A stretch of 64,000 nucleotides of DNA, taken from NCBI GenBank assembly GCA_900074885.1, contig FJUW01000004.1, positions 744,001 through 808,000 of the forward strand, read 5' to 3'. Made by a program: the position numbers and the translations under genes. Origin of the DNA: Rhynchosporium graminicola. Taxonomy: Eukaryota; Ascomycota; Leotiomycetes; Helotiales; Ploettnerulaceae. The notes under the pieces are model-generated. The model saw only the letters and a list, made by a program, of their open reading frames with translations. It did not search any database and was not told where the DNA came from. This document shows positions 36,254 through 47,326 of this stretch, piece after piece. Within the stretch, counting starts at the first letter, position 1. Every line of letters starts with the position of its first letter.

Positions 36254-38716
36254 ATGGACCACTATCCAGTACTTAACGCTCGACATGGCGAAAAACCTGC
36301 CGCCGGCTCTACCATGAAGCCGTACTGGGGCTACCCATCTCGCGAATTACCTTGCCCTGGTGTACCAAATCAGTGCGAGTACCTTGATGCCGTATGGTGG
36401 ATGCACAGCCGTGCGATGCTATTCTCGCTGATACTCTGGGCTATCTTGGGAGGACTTCTCGTTTTCTTCCTTGTTTCCAGGGTAGTGAAACCGGCTCGAA
36501 GTCGCAACGCGATAGTAGGATTTGAAAGTGGAAAAACTGCCGCTCCTATGGGGACTTGGGCCAGACTCTGGAAGTCAAACGCTGCTACTGGCCGGAAGTT
36601 TCTGCTTCCTGAAAGCATGCACTCTGTCTTTGGGAACGTGACCAGACTCCAACTGTTGCTGCTTGCTGTTCTCTTAGTATATCTGCTTGTTTTCTCGTGA
36701 GTGTCCAATGTCTTCAACAGGCTGTTTCTAACAAACGAACTTAGATTTGTAGCAATCTGGTAGTAAGTATTCTCCGATTTCTTTGCCCCTCTTGAGGGTG
36801 TTTGAGGATAGATGAGGCCGATGCCATTCTCCTCTATCACGGCATACCCCTTTGTCTCATCTTTTTAGCCTCAATACCCTCTTGACTAGGCGATGCTGAC
36901 TTCGTTTTCCTTAACAGCAAGAACCTACTTACACCGGTGAAAGGAACCACCTCTTTCAGCAGACGAACAGGTCTTGGTGGTTTCAGTAACCGTCTTGGGG
37001 TTTTCGCGTATGCATTGACACCACTGAGCGTCTTTCTTTCACAGAGGGAAAGCATTCTCTCTCTCCTGACAGGAATGCCCTCACAATCTTTCAATTTCCT
37101 CCACCGCTGGTTAGGGCACATCATATTTTTTCAGTCGATGGTCCACACAATTGGTTGGACCATCATCGAAGCGAGACTCTATCAGCCACAACCGAAAGTC
37201 TACAAAGGTTTCGTGAAAGATCTGTATATAATGTGGGGAATTGTAGGTAATGGGGGTGCCCAGATTTTCCATTTTTGTCTGTTTGAAGATCATCTTGAGA
37301 CGTATCTTCCCCCTCTCGCAATCTCCTCTTGGAAGGGTCATTCATACTGATCTCCCCTTAATCTAGGTGGCTATGGCTATGATATCGTTCATCTGGGTAT
37401 TCAGTTTCCCAGCGGTGATCAAGAAGACCGGTTACGAATTTTTCAGGAAAACGCATTGTGTCGTCGCTCTAGTCTACATTGGAGCTTGCTGGGGTCATTG
37501 GGGTAGGCAATGGGAAAGCCCATGTTCTCCTTCACTCAAGGTCTCGAGATTCTCTTGAGGCATGTCTTGCACTCAAAGTGGTTTACATTCGCTAACTTTC
37601 CGTCGCGTGTAGCTAGACTTTCGTGCTGGATGATCGCTTCCCTGGCAGTTATATTCCTTGATTTCGGTATCAGATATCTTAGGACGATACTAATTCATAC
37701 GGGATATACCAAGTCTGGTGGTGAGCTGCGCTTTACATCACTACGCAAGCGTATTTTCATCTCTAACATAAAATACAGGATATGGTTTCGAGTCTGCGCA
37801 AGCAACACTACAGTCATTCGATGACCAAGAGGGACGTGTTGTACGTGTCGATTTCAAACATAATCATGGCCCATGGCATCCTGGCCAGCATTTCTACCTC
37901 ACCTTCCCTACACTATCAGTATGGCAGAACCACCCATTCACTGTGGCTTCTCTCCCTTCTGCACTACCAGCAATCTCACATCACACCTATATTATCCGTT
38001 GCTTGAACGGTGAAACTTCCAAGCTTGGCCAGCTTGCACTTAAAATCGAGGCCGAGAAAACGACTACTCCAGTCATACTTTCGGGACCGTACGGACCACC
38101 CTCTCTGTGCGAGCCTGGAAATATGTTGCTAATTGCTGGAGGCACTGGTATCACAATGGCACACCCGCTATTTTTGAGCAGAGCTCAGCAACTCCGAGGA
38201 CAGCAAGGTCGAAGTTCTGGAAAGGTCCAGCTGGTATGGATCATTCGACGTATCCAAGACTTAGAGTGGATGGGTCCGGAGCTCTCGATCTTGAAACAAT
38301 ACCTTTCGAAAGAGCAGGACAGTCTCTCCATACGCATTTTCGTAACAAGAGAGGTTGAATCAACGATCTATGACAAGGATAGCAAAGAATCGTCCGAGGA
38401 GGACGGGGCTACTGAGGAGGCTTCTAGTTCATCAAATAAATCGCAATTTGGGCACGTATCAAATCTGGTGCGCAAGTATCCAGGTTTCGAAGTGCAGTGG
38501 TTGGGAGATCATCATCCCGATCTAGGCCAGGTCGTTACTGAGTTTGTGGAAGGTGCAGACGAATGTGCAGGCAGCGTCAGTGTGGTTGGCAGTGGACCTA
38601 GAGGAATGGGAACTTCTTTAAGAGCAGGAGTGGCTCATATTAATGATGGGGCAAGGGTCTCGAAAGGAGAGGAGAAGTACGATGTTCACCTGCATTGGGA
38701 TGACAGGCATGACTGA
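36254..38716 (+). CDS. Ferric/cupric reductase (FRE family) with FAD and NAD(P)H domains
   Basis: Membrane flavocytochrome that reduces extracellular ferric iron, 655 residues. Exons: 36254-36696, 36745-36762 (18 nt), 36918-37242, 37367-37502, 37613-37720, 37779-38716, all in phase with GT..AG ends. Start ATG 36254; no ATG lies upstream in frame. Hydrophobic helices near residues 53-75, 135-155 and through the ferric-reductase core. Haem-ligand His are seen in FNFLHRWLGH, VHTIGW, FFRKTHCVVALVY and ACWGHW. The FAD domain has HPGQHFYLTFP and HPFTVASLP; the NADPH domain has LLIAGGTGITMAHP and, at the C-terminus, VSVVGSGPRGMG. An acidic insertion (DSKESSEEDGATEE) lies before the last strand. The partner in iron uptake may once have been the broken siderophore transporter just upstream; intact regulation cannot be judged. 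Confidence 0.93.
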
Positions 38717-39539
38717 TGTAGACCAATCGCTATCATGATACAATCAAGACTGAGATCTTATGGAGATTTTCAGCTTTCGTCCTTCACTGGAAACTATATA
38801 CTGGTGCTTTCATGGTTCTTGCATCGCTCATGATTCTCACGCTCGTGATTAATGTCGCGATGGGAAACTGGCCTTGAAGTCAGACAGCAGCAAAGAGGTG
38901 CTGATATCTTTTTGATAGGGTCAGGCAGTCCTTAGAATGAGCAATCATGCTAAATCCGAACTTCGCTGGGAAAATTAGACGAGCTCGGCCCCAGGGTTGG
39001 ATGAAGAAAGATTTGTGGACTCTGCATCGTGAATATGACCTTCAGGTTTCAAAGACAGCATAGTTATTGTGTACTACATAAGTCGAGCTATGTATTACGA
39101 ATGGATAAGATTAGGTAGTGACAGGCCTAGCCAGGGATTTATATCAACAATGAAGTGAGCAAAACAGACTTGATGGAGGGAGGGTATGTCACGTGGTAGC
39201 CCACCTTTCGACGTCTGACGGTCTGACCTCGATTTAGCCAACGTGCATGATCTTTTCAATTTTGTTACGTTACATATTGTTCCCTGAAATGATTCGTTGT
39301 TTAGCTCAACATTGGAAGTAACATTGTCTTGACTTGCGATGCCTGCTACCTTCTGAACGGAAGCAAGGTCATGACCCCAAAGTGTCCTTCGCCGCGCCAC
39401 TGTACCAAAGGAGACTTATAATCAGCTGCTGCGGACAAAAGGCCCCGCGATTGATATAAGCAGCCCACGATCTGCTTGAGAGGTTTTACGATTCCCTTTT
39501 GCTCGTCGATCAATCATCTCGAACCTCCTAAATTTCAAT
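38717..39539. other. Intergenic region with a membrane-helix relic
   Basis: Immediately after the reductase stop, frame 38725-38877 reads a hydrophobic helix (LYTGAFMVLASLMILTLVI) ending in a stop, with no start codon or splice acceptor to attach it. It may be a fragment of a lost membrane protein. The rest holds nothing recognised. Confidence 0.35.
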
Positions 39540-40497
39540 ATGTCTTCAACGCACCTCGAAACCCTCAACCGAGATGGCTTCGTCCTCGTTCCCTCGATCT
39601 TGACGCCTGACCAACTCACAACGCTGCGCAGAGCCAGTGCCGAAGCAATTGATTTTTCCCGGTCAGGGCAGTGGCCATTCGTTCGAACTCTCCCTAAACA
39701 ATTTCCGCCTTGGACCGTTGCTCCCGGAGCAAACCCGGCCGAAGGTGGAATATGGGGTGTTCAGTTCCTCATGCATCCTGATCTACCCAATTCCAGAACC
39801 TTCATCTCAAATTATTTTTCCGAGCCGATCGTTTCCATTGTCAAAGAGCTTTTGGAGTGCGACGATGAAGACTTAGTGATGGAGTTGTTCAATCTTTTGA
39901 TTCGGCCAGGTGAGTGTCTACCGCTTCCTGAGTCCCAAAGTAGTTACACTTTGCGAGGCATGAGATATACTGACATGTCATCTAGACAGAGATTTCGAAC
40001 TCAGGTGGCACAGGGATGATATCCCAGCAACAGCAAGTGCCAAGGAAGAGCTGGAACGCTTGAGTCAGCCGGCCTGGTCCGCACAATGGAATCTTGCATT
40101 GTACGAGGATGACAGTCTGATAGTCGTGCCCACGAGCCATAAGCGAGCAAGAAACCAGATAGAAAGAGATGCTGGACCTTTTGAGAAGGACATCCCAGGA
40201 GAAATAAGAGTGCAAATGAAGCCAGGAGATGTGGTTTTCTATAACAACAACATTTTGCATCGAGGAGCATACGTGAGCAACAAGGAACGGATGACTCTCC
40301 ATGGGAGTATAGGCCATAGAGGAGGCAGTCGGCTGAGAGCCAGAAATGTGCTTCAACATGGCATTGGAAATTGGGTTGGGGATATTGACTTGAGTGGCCT
40401 TGAGGGGCAAGAAAAGGAGCGAGCAGCGGCTATGAGAGCGTTGCTGATGAAGCTTGGAGCAGAAAATACCGATGTTGGGTACTCACTGGAAGATTAA
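39540..40497 (+). CDS. Phytanoyl-CoA dioxygenase-like Fe(II)/2-oxoglutarate enzyme
   Basis: Two exons, 39540-39909 and 39986-40497 (76-nt GTGAGT..TAG intron), encode 293 residues. The N-terminus, LNRDGFVLVPSILTPDQL, is the usual PhyH opening. The Fe-binding facial triad is visible as His and Asp of RWHRDD at the start of exon 2 and the distal His of ILHRGAYVSN; a following Arg or Lys (ERMTLHGS) should bind 2-oxoglutarate. Length is typical. No signal or peroxisomal PTS1 ends the protein (it ends YSLED), so it is probably cytosolic and not a true peroxisomal phytanoyl-CoA hydroxylase. Many fungal members hydroxylate small molecules or are of unknown substrate. Start context atATG at 39540, with TATA-like AT-rich sequence shortly before. 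Confidence 0.87.
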
Positions 40498-41144
40498 GCG
40501 ATCTGTCTGCGAAGTAGCTTGGTGGTTTCGGATTGGATGATTTAATACGATGGGAGTCCTGCCTTCTGTATTCTTAAAAACTATGACAGCTCTGGGAAGT
40601 TTATCGTCTCAACTCGCATCAATGCAGGCCTCAATGATGATTATGGCAGTCCATGAAAATATTTGGGACAGATTGTAGAACTGTGTGTCAGGAAGCCCAA
40701 GCCACGAGAACTTTTCATGAGTTCGAGTAATCATCAATCTAGAGTCCTAAGAGTATTTAGGACTCAATTTCGTCTTGATATCGCTTCATCGGGCACGTAC
40801 TGGGTCAGCCTCGTTGAAATCTCGTCACCGCAGGCTCGAAAATTCGAGAATTTCGGCCACTCACAGCTGAGGCCTTCCTCCAACATAGGAAGATGAAATG
40901 AAAGTTTGATTTCTCCAGCTTGTTAGAAATTGCGAATCTGTTTTGGAGAACCACAGAGGCACTTTCTTCAAGCATGGCCACCTTCAAATCGTCCCTTCCT
41001 AACCCGACAACAAGAGCACCAGTAAGACCTGACAAGAGAACTTCTTCGCCCGGACACTCTCTCTTCTCGATTCTCTTATCATGATACACATTCCACATCC
41101 AAGCCATATTCAGTATTCCCTAATTGTGTCATCATACTGTCAAA
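40498..41144. other. Intergenic spacer
   Basis: Between two plus-strand genes. No gene recognised; includes the SDR promoter. Confidence 0.5.
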
Positions 41145-42447
41145 ATGGTCAACGTACTCATAATCGGGGTCACTCTACCAATTGGCGAAGCTCTAGCCCA
41201 AAGCCTTCTTCGCAGCGGCAATTGTAAGCAATTCCTCTCGATGCTTCCAAGAATCCAGTGCCTCGCCCCTCCCGTAAGTCTTTGCTGACCGTTTTCCCAG
41301 ACCAGGTCTTTGGCTTTTGCAAAGATCCGAACGATTTCGGGATGTACTACCGCAATGAAGTTGTACCCATCCTGACAGACAACAGTCCAGGGGGTCTTAA
41401 AGCAGCCTTGGACATATACTTCATAAACGTCGTGGTCGATGCTCGCGCATGCGACAAGGATACTCTCGACATCCTCCCGATTTTCGAGGCACACCGTCTC
41501 GAACGTCTTGCGAGTACTCACGATGCAGGATTCGGGATTCCGAAATTGGGATTCGTATATGTGGGAAGAACAGGCGTTCACGGTTCCTCTATTATCCCTC
41601 TCAACGACCTGATGCCAGTCCTCACATCTAACACGCCTTCATCCCCGATTGAATCCTCGTCGAGACGTCCAGATCTCGAACTTGCCCTGCTAGGTAGCTC
41701 AAGTTATTTAGATGTCATAATTATGCGCCCAGCTGTCGTTTACGGTCGAGCATCACAGATGTTGGACTCCATTTTCTGGTCTCTTCAGCTTGCCACAGAA
41801 CGGAATATCGATATAGTAGGAATTCCTGCGAATAGCGAGGCAAGGCCGGCTCTTATTCATGGTGCGTGTTTGGAACCTCCTATTTCTCCTCTGTTGTTTC
41901 CAAAGTTTCAAAATTTTCTTGAGACATTGCTCATCCGATGCTCAAGACACCTCCATCTGACTCTCAGTCCATTGCTAATGTATATTTTGTACAGTACGTT
42001 ATTCAGGCAGTAGCCTTTACTGCCCATTCGAGTGCCTTACGAGTACTTTTCTCCAATATCTGATTCGAGACAACAGAATATGAGTAAATGCTAATTTCCC
42101 AACCATCGCAGATGGATGATGTTGCATCAGGCTTGCATGCAGCCATCGATAAACTTCCCTTGATCTCAGGAACCGGAGTATATCCCGTCTTCGATCTCGT
42201 TACAAGCCAAGAGAAAATACATGAAATCGTAGTTGCTGCGGCATTTGCTATGGGATTCCTGGGCAGGATAAATTACATTGGCTGTGCCGATACTGAAGGC
42301 GCGGACGCTTTGAATTGCAGCGGGAATCTATCGTCGGGCAGAGCAAAGACCATTCTAGGATGGGAACCGAAGAGACATGGCTTTGTTCGGAACATGGAAG
42401 TATATGTTAAAGCGTGGTTGGCTAGCCGTGAACCTGATCTGGCATAA
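41145..42447 (+). CDS. NAD-dependent epimerase/dehydratase-like extended SDR, atypical
   Basis: Exons 41145-41223, 41301-41860 and 42112-42447 give 324 residues. The N-terminal Rossmann strand MVNVLIIGVTLPIGEALAQSLL keeps a shortened, degenerate glycine motif. Downstream landmarks fit the family: VVDARACDKD, YVGRTGVHG, IIMRPAVVYGRASQM and, in the last exon, MDDVASGLHAAI, VFDLVTSQE and the SDR-end ILGWEPKRHGF. The catalytic Tyr-x3-Lys pair expected after about residue 140 is not visible, so it may be an inactive or regulatory member. The exon 2/exon 3 join has a problem: the GTGCGT donor sits one base later (41862) than the frame needs, so a G at 41861 is surplus. See findings. Function of a substrate-specific kind cannot be assigned. 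Confidence 0.75.
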
Positions 42448-43013
42448 GGGGGATGGGGAAGGTCGGTTGTCAGACTTGGTATGAGTCTTTAATCAACCAA
42501 TGCTTTATGAATTATAGCCTTGTCGCTTCGCAACATGTCATTTGATATAGTTTACTTTTTCGAGGCAAAGTGGCAAGCGAAACAAATTAGCCTGCTACAA
42601 TGTTTACTTCAATCCTCCCGGCCTTTTGAGTGAGCTCGCCGGTTTACTTGCAAGACTCGATGATACACTAATCCAAGACATGTATAATTTTCACCACCCG
42701 AGACGTAATTTGATATCTCATTTGTTTACTTCATTTAGCAAGCATGAGTTGCTGAGATCTTTGACAGTGTCTCATTCCTGAGGTTTCTTTCAGCACTGAG
42801 TCTGCCACCATCGAGTCAACGTGTACCAGCCTGGCCCCGATTTACTCATCAATTCCCATGCCCTTCCACCCTCTCATCCAACAACGTCTGACTTCTCAAA
42901 CAAGATCTACAGGATCCGCCGACTCTGAGGAGAACGTCTCGAAGCCCGGCTACATTGCTCACAGTCATTGCCTCTCTATTTAATGATAGCACCACGCACC
43001 ATCTTGTCATTGC
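42448..43013. other. Convergent intergenic spacer
   Basis: Between facing 3' ends of the SDR and Rei1-like genes. Nothing recognised. Confidence 0.5.
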
Positions 43014-44267
43014 CTAGCCATTCAAAGGACCAGGAACATCGGGCTGCATCAAAAGTCAGTCTTTCCTCTCCTCTCTATCGAAACATCTCGCCTCACTGAC
43101 CTTGAAGAACTTCTGCTTGTTCGCCGCGCGCTCCACTCGCGCCTGGTACTGATTCCTCGCCCTGACTTCCACCTTCATCATCTTCTTCTCCAGCGTCCTG
43201 ACGGCACGTTTCTCCAGGTCGGATATGCCGATGATGCCTCGGTTGGCGTTCTCGCTTCGCTTCCGGCTCATGATTTCTCTGCGGTCTGATGGCTTGCTGC
43301 GACTGGCTTCGTTTGCGTCCGCTGTGAGGGTCTCCTGAGGCGATGTTTTGGCTGCGCTGTGGCTCTGTCGGAAATAGCGCGCTCCCGAACGATGGCCTAG
43401 CGTTCGGCCGGATGGGAGACGTAGTTTCCTCGCATCGCTTTGGAGTGGTAGAATGGTAATGTTCACGGACGGCTTCCCTCCTTCCGAATCTTCTTCATCG
43501 CTCGCGACTTCTGGGATGTCGTAGAAATCCTCAAACTCGGAGGACTCGGCAGCGTCAGGAGCGAGGCTACAGTGTCCTTGGTCGTTCATGTGCTGCTTGA
43601 TAGCAGACACGCTATCTCGCGACTGGCCACAGTAGAGGCACTCCTGAAAGGTGGTGATGAGCGTCGCTAGGTAGTCGATGAAGGATGGGAGATCGAAGAG
43701 GAATTCTTGTTGGGGAATTGCAAACCCGTGGGATTTTTCCATGTGTGTCAGACTAAGATCTAGGGATGAGAAGGGGCGAGGACAGAAAAGGCAGGCGAAT
43801 GTGCCCAGGCTGTCGGTTTGAGAGGCGATGGTTTCAAGGCCAGTGGCTTCTGAGCTTTCGGCTTGAGTTTCTAGCTTAGCTACGGCTTGAACGTGGCTAG
43901 CGGACTTCAGGTGATTGGTGTAAGACTTTGGAGTGTAATAATGTTTCTGGCACGCAGCGCATGATTGGTGGTAAGCAGCGTTTTCCGAGTCGTCTGTCGC
44001 CGTGGTCTCCTGATTGCTCGCGACTCGAGCATTGTAAATCTGAAATGATATCGCTGGCAGGGAAGTCAAGGATCTCTTCAAATTATATATGCTGCACTCT
44101 GATTAGCTGGGGAAAACATGTCCTATTTTTTTTGGGTGAACCTACTGCCATTCGGATTTTGCGTGAGCGCGTTGCAGAGCATTATCCCCAAATGCAATGT
44201 CGCAGATTTTGCATTTGTATTGTGATGAAGCTGAAGAGCCGGTCGCAGTTGTTGAGGCGTTTGACAT
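43014..44267 (-). CDS. Rei1/Reh1-like cytoplasmic 60S ribosome biogenesis factor
   Basis: Three exons, 44267-44146, 44091-43101 and 43043-43014, give 380 residues; introns of 54 and 57 nt. A C2H2 finger opens the protein: CKICDIAFGDNALQRAHAKSEWH, followed by the family phrase YNLKRSLTSLPAIS, split by the first intron. Further fingers are CAACQKHYYTPKSYTNH, CLFCPRPFSSLDLSLTHMEKSH and CLYCGQSRDSVSAIKQHM. Then come an acidic FEDFYDIPE block and the conserved LRLPSGRTLGHRSGARYFRQ. This is the architecture of yeast Rei1 and human ZNF622. The factor acts late in 60S maturation in the cytoplasm and promotes recycling of the Arx1-Alb1 pair from pre-60S particles. The last exon codes only a short tail, PDVPGPLNG. 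Divergent or head-to-tail relation: same strand as the small gene upstream. Confidence 0.93.
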
Positions 44268-44647
44268 GGTAGGACGCGGTTGAGGTAAAGGTGGATTCAG
44301 CAGATCGCTTTGCGAGAAAGACTTGAAGGCAACAAAGTTCGTCTGTATTTCAATTGAAGGTGCAACAGTTGATTGATTGACGACGACACCTGAGGTCTGT
44401 CTACCTATATACTCCCTCGGCCTTGTCTTAATCGCATTTCGAAAGACAGAAGATTGCGATTAACTTTTTGTTTACATACCTTGCTTTCCCCCCATTCTTC
44501 AAGCGAGAGAGAACAAATCCCCTGCAAGCTTTACATGATGGACAATGAGTAGATACGTGCATATGGAAATGTGGATACTTTCCCTCCTTGAGTCATTTTA
44601 TGTCTTCGCGTAGCCTTTCATTGGACAATTGCGGCTCTGATGACTCA

Positions 44648-45258
44648 CTAGGACCGAGGCTAAGCCCTATTCAGTCTAGACTTTCAGGCTTTTAAAGTTG
44701 GAACAATTCATTTACTTACCTTCTCAACTACAGGAGCCAGGGGAGCATACCATTGACCGAGATCAAATGAATCTTTGGAGGCTATGCAGATAGAGGGATC
44801 TGTCTCAAGGAATTTGAGCAAAACTGAAGTTGTTCTCTTTCTTCACACTATGACTTAGATAGCGGCGATGTCGCGGAAAGGTCTGACTCACCGATTGCAA
44901 ATAAAAACTCAGTCAGAACGATTTTGATTTCATCTTTCAAATCATCTCCGAGCCATCGAATTTCTTGTGATTGAAGGGTGATATTGCCTCCTCGCTTAAA
45001 TAAAGATGTTTGTGATGATATCACAGCTTCAGTAATATGTTCCAGACTGTCTCGTCGGTGTCCTGCATTAAGTTTCGTAACTTGAAATTACTATTTTTGT
45101 TCGAGATCTGGGAGGACTGAGTGACATTGTAAGACACAATGATTCTCACGAAATGGTGGATAAGTTTGGGATCTTCGGTAAGTTGGATAGAGGGTGGAAG
45201 CTGTTAGATGGAAAAACGGGTTGATTTGTTGATGGGAATATTTTTGGAGAAACGGCAT
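44648..45258 (-). CDS. Small four-exon protein of unknown function
   Basis: No single open frame shows this gene. Proposed exons: 45258-45150, 45062-44892, 44823-44720 and 44659-44648, 396 nt in total, exactly 131 codons plus stop. Three canonical introns of 87, 68 and 60 nt (GTGAGA..CAG, GTGAGT..CAG, GTAAGT..TAG) with matching phases 1, 1 and 0. ATG at 45258 (gATGCCG). Recognisable as protein by continuous, balanced text across junctions: MPFLQKYSHQQINPFFH at the start; QTYPPF joined to RHRRDSLEHITEA across the first intron; EIRWLGDDLKDEIKIVLTE and LLKFLETDPSICIASKDS, then QWYAPLAPVVEKPRS at the end. The N-terminal basic, aromatic stretch could be a mitochondrial presequence; this is inference. 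The family is not recognised. Confidence 0.65.
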
Positions 45259-45391
45259 CTATTCTTCTGTCGTGTAATATATTCTCATCACTTCGTGTAG
45301 ACATCTTCCAGGGTATCGACACGCTTCCATGCATCGATTCATCTTGACATTCAAAGCTTCTTCTCAATCTCCCACAGACTTCATCCTCTGC

Positions 45392-46948
45392 CTACATCAA
45401 AGCTGCTCCAAAACCAACAGCAAATAGCAGAACCACGCCCGAGACAACGGCTTTACTCGCACTACTAGCCTTACTCGTCGTCGCCCCCGGTGCAGCACTC
45501 GATGTTGGTGATCCGCCCCCACTTGGCCCCGTCTTAGCGAGCACATACAACTCGCCTGACGAATCCGAGGAGACGAACAGTCGACCTTTTCCATCGAGCG
45601 CCAATCCGACAGGTCGGAAACAGCGTCCGGGACAGACGCTGGTGTCGGGGTTGGAGAAGAGGTCTTGTGCTGCTTTCATACTGGTGCTTGCTTCGACCGG
45701 AGATCCGTTTGCGAAGTCGATAGATATCACTTTGTAGCCTGCTGGGACGGACTTATCCCTGTGTTCTGGTTAGGATTTGAAAGTGGACGAGTAGAGTATT
45801 GTGGGATGGATAACTGGCATCTGGATGGTGGCTACTTACCAACTTCCATGAAACGAGACGTAGGCTTTCGTCCCATTAGCAAGGAAAATTATATCGAGAG
45901 GAGCCACATGCGCCTCAAAGGTCAATTGCGGGGGCACACGTTCCGCAGCACAGAAACCATCATCAACAGTAGCATTCTGCTCCATTGTGAACTGCTTTCC
46001 AACAGTCAGATTCTCCGCATTTGGAATACTAGTATTCCAGAGCGCATAACACAGCGGATATCCATAATTTCCTCCCTGATTCTCCGTCGATCCATTCAAG
46101 AAGCCATGAAAATTGAGTTCTTCTCCCGGGTTTGTCTGATGTACATCTACACCATTACGTCTGATTTCATCGACCGAGTTCTCGACAGAGTAGATACCTC
46201 CTGTGAGAGGTTCTTCAGCCACGCCGACGGAATTCCGTAGACCCCAGCCGAGCAAGCGACCGGCGGTGTTGAAATCGTATGGTGGAGAGGAGGAAGTGAG
46301 TTTTGTGAGGTCAAAGGATTTGAGTTGTGAGTGGCCGCTGTTGAGGCTTTCGGCTGAGTAGTCGAGGTTGGAATCACTGCCTCTGCTGACGAGGATTGTG
46401 CCGGGTGATTTTTGAGACATGAGAAGGGTGCGGGTTGTGTGATCGTCGTTGTCCATTCCTGTTATTATTGTGGTGTTTCTGTCGCTTACAGTTCCTACGG
46501 CTGGGTCATATGTCCATGCGAAGACGGAATTGGATGAGGAGGCGTAGATGGTTTTGCCATCGCTTGAGAGGGTCAGTCCATGGTTCAGCTATGAGTTTGT
46601 TAGCTATTACCAGTACGAACTGGTCGTTATACATGATAATAATGGACGCACTGCAGTAGAATTGATCAAGAAAGTCCTTTTCGCCACATCCAAACAAGTA
46701 CTTCCACCATCGTCAAAAGACAAATGAATCAACCCCGCTCCTTGTTGCAAAACCAATAAATTCCCCTCGCTATCGAACAAAATACCTCTAGGCTTGGTAA
46801 GATTTCTCGCAATAAGTTTATGCTCCCAACCGCTCGCCAATACTGGCGTGGCAAAGCTATTCTTCAAATTGCAAGTGGCCGCTTCTACAGCACTTAAGAG
46901 GACCGTCCCTAGACCGAATGCATTGCGGAGATTCATATCAGATTTCAT
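45392..46948 (-). CDS. GPI-anchored AA12-like quinoprotein (sorbosone/pyranose) dehydrogenase
   Basis: Three exons, 46948-46652, 46588-45840 and 45758-45392, give 470 residues; introns of 63 and 81 nt. A signal peptide near residues 5-24 (LRNAFGLGTVLLSAVEA), followed by a six-bladed-propeller pattern: KPRGILFDSEGNLLVLQ, LNHGLTLSSDGKTIYAS, GWGLRNSVGVA, GEELNFHGF, PPQLTFEAHVAPLDI and PVGLALDGKGRLFVSSDS. This is the L-sorbosone/glucose dehydrogenase (SNDH-like) fold; fungal members form CAZy family AA12, which oxidise pyranoses with PQQ. The C-terminus is Ser/Ala-rich and ends in a hydrophobic stretch (VVSGVVLLFAVGFGAALM) that fits a GPI-anchor signal, so it probably sits on the cell surface. 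PQQ dependence is inferred from the family. Confidence 0.85.
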
Positions 46949-47326
46949 GCTTGCGACGGCGAAAATTAATACAAGACACCCAGAACAGAAATCAAAATCC
47001 GGAGAGATGGAATGAGAAAGTTATGGAATAAGACAAGCAGAGCAGCAGGATACTTCTGTATCACCCCACCATAATAAGAAGAAGTACATCGCTCTTGGCA
47101 TACGGCTGTGAGACCAGGACCCCGCTCTCTGGAGAAACAGCCACCACCATCTCCGTGATAGGAAGGCGATAACATGAAAGATTGTCGAAGCATAACACGC
47201 AAAGCCAATAGACTGGCCTTTTTACTGAAAACCCTCTCAAGGAATATTGACAACGGCATGAATGTGAGATGTGCAAATACGATATTGTATTGGTATTGTG
47301 CTTTCGTGATTCAAAATACATGTGAC
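46949..47326. other. Intergenic spacer upstream of the AA12-like gene
   Basis: No gene recognised; should hold the promoter of the dehydrogenase gene. Confidence 0.5.

Noticed and set aside
39540..42447. Possible metabolite cluster (dioxygenase, SDR, oxygenase relic, esterase)
   Set aside because: No backbone enzyme or dedicated regulator, and housekeeping genes are interspersed.
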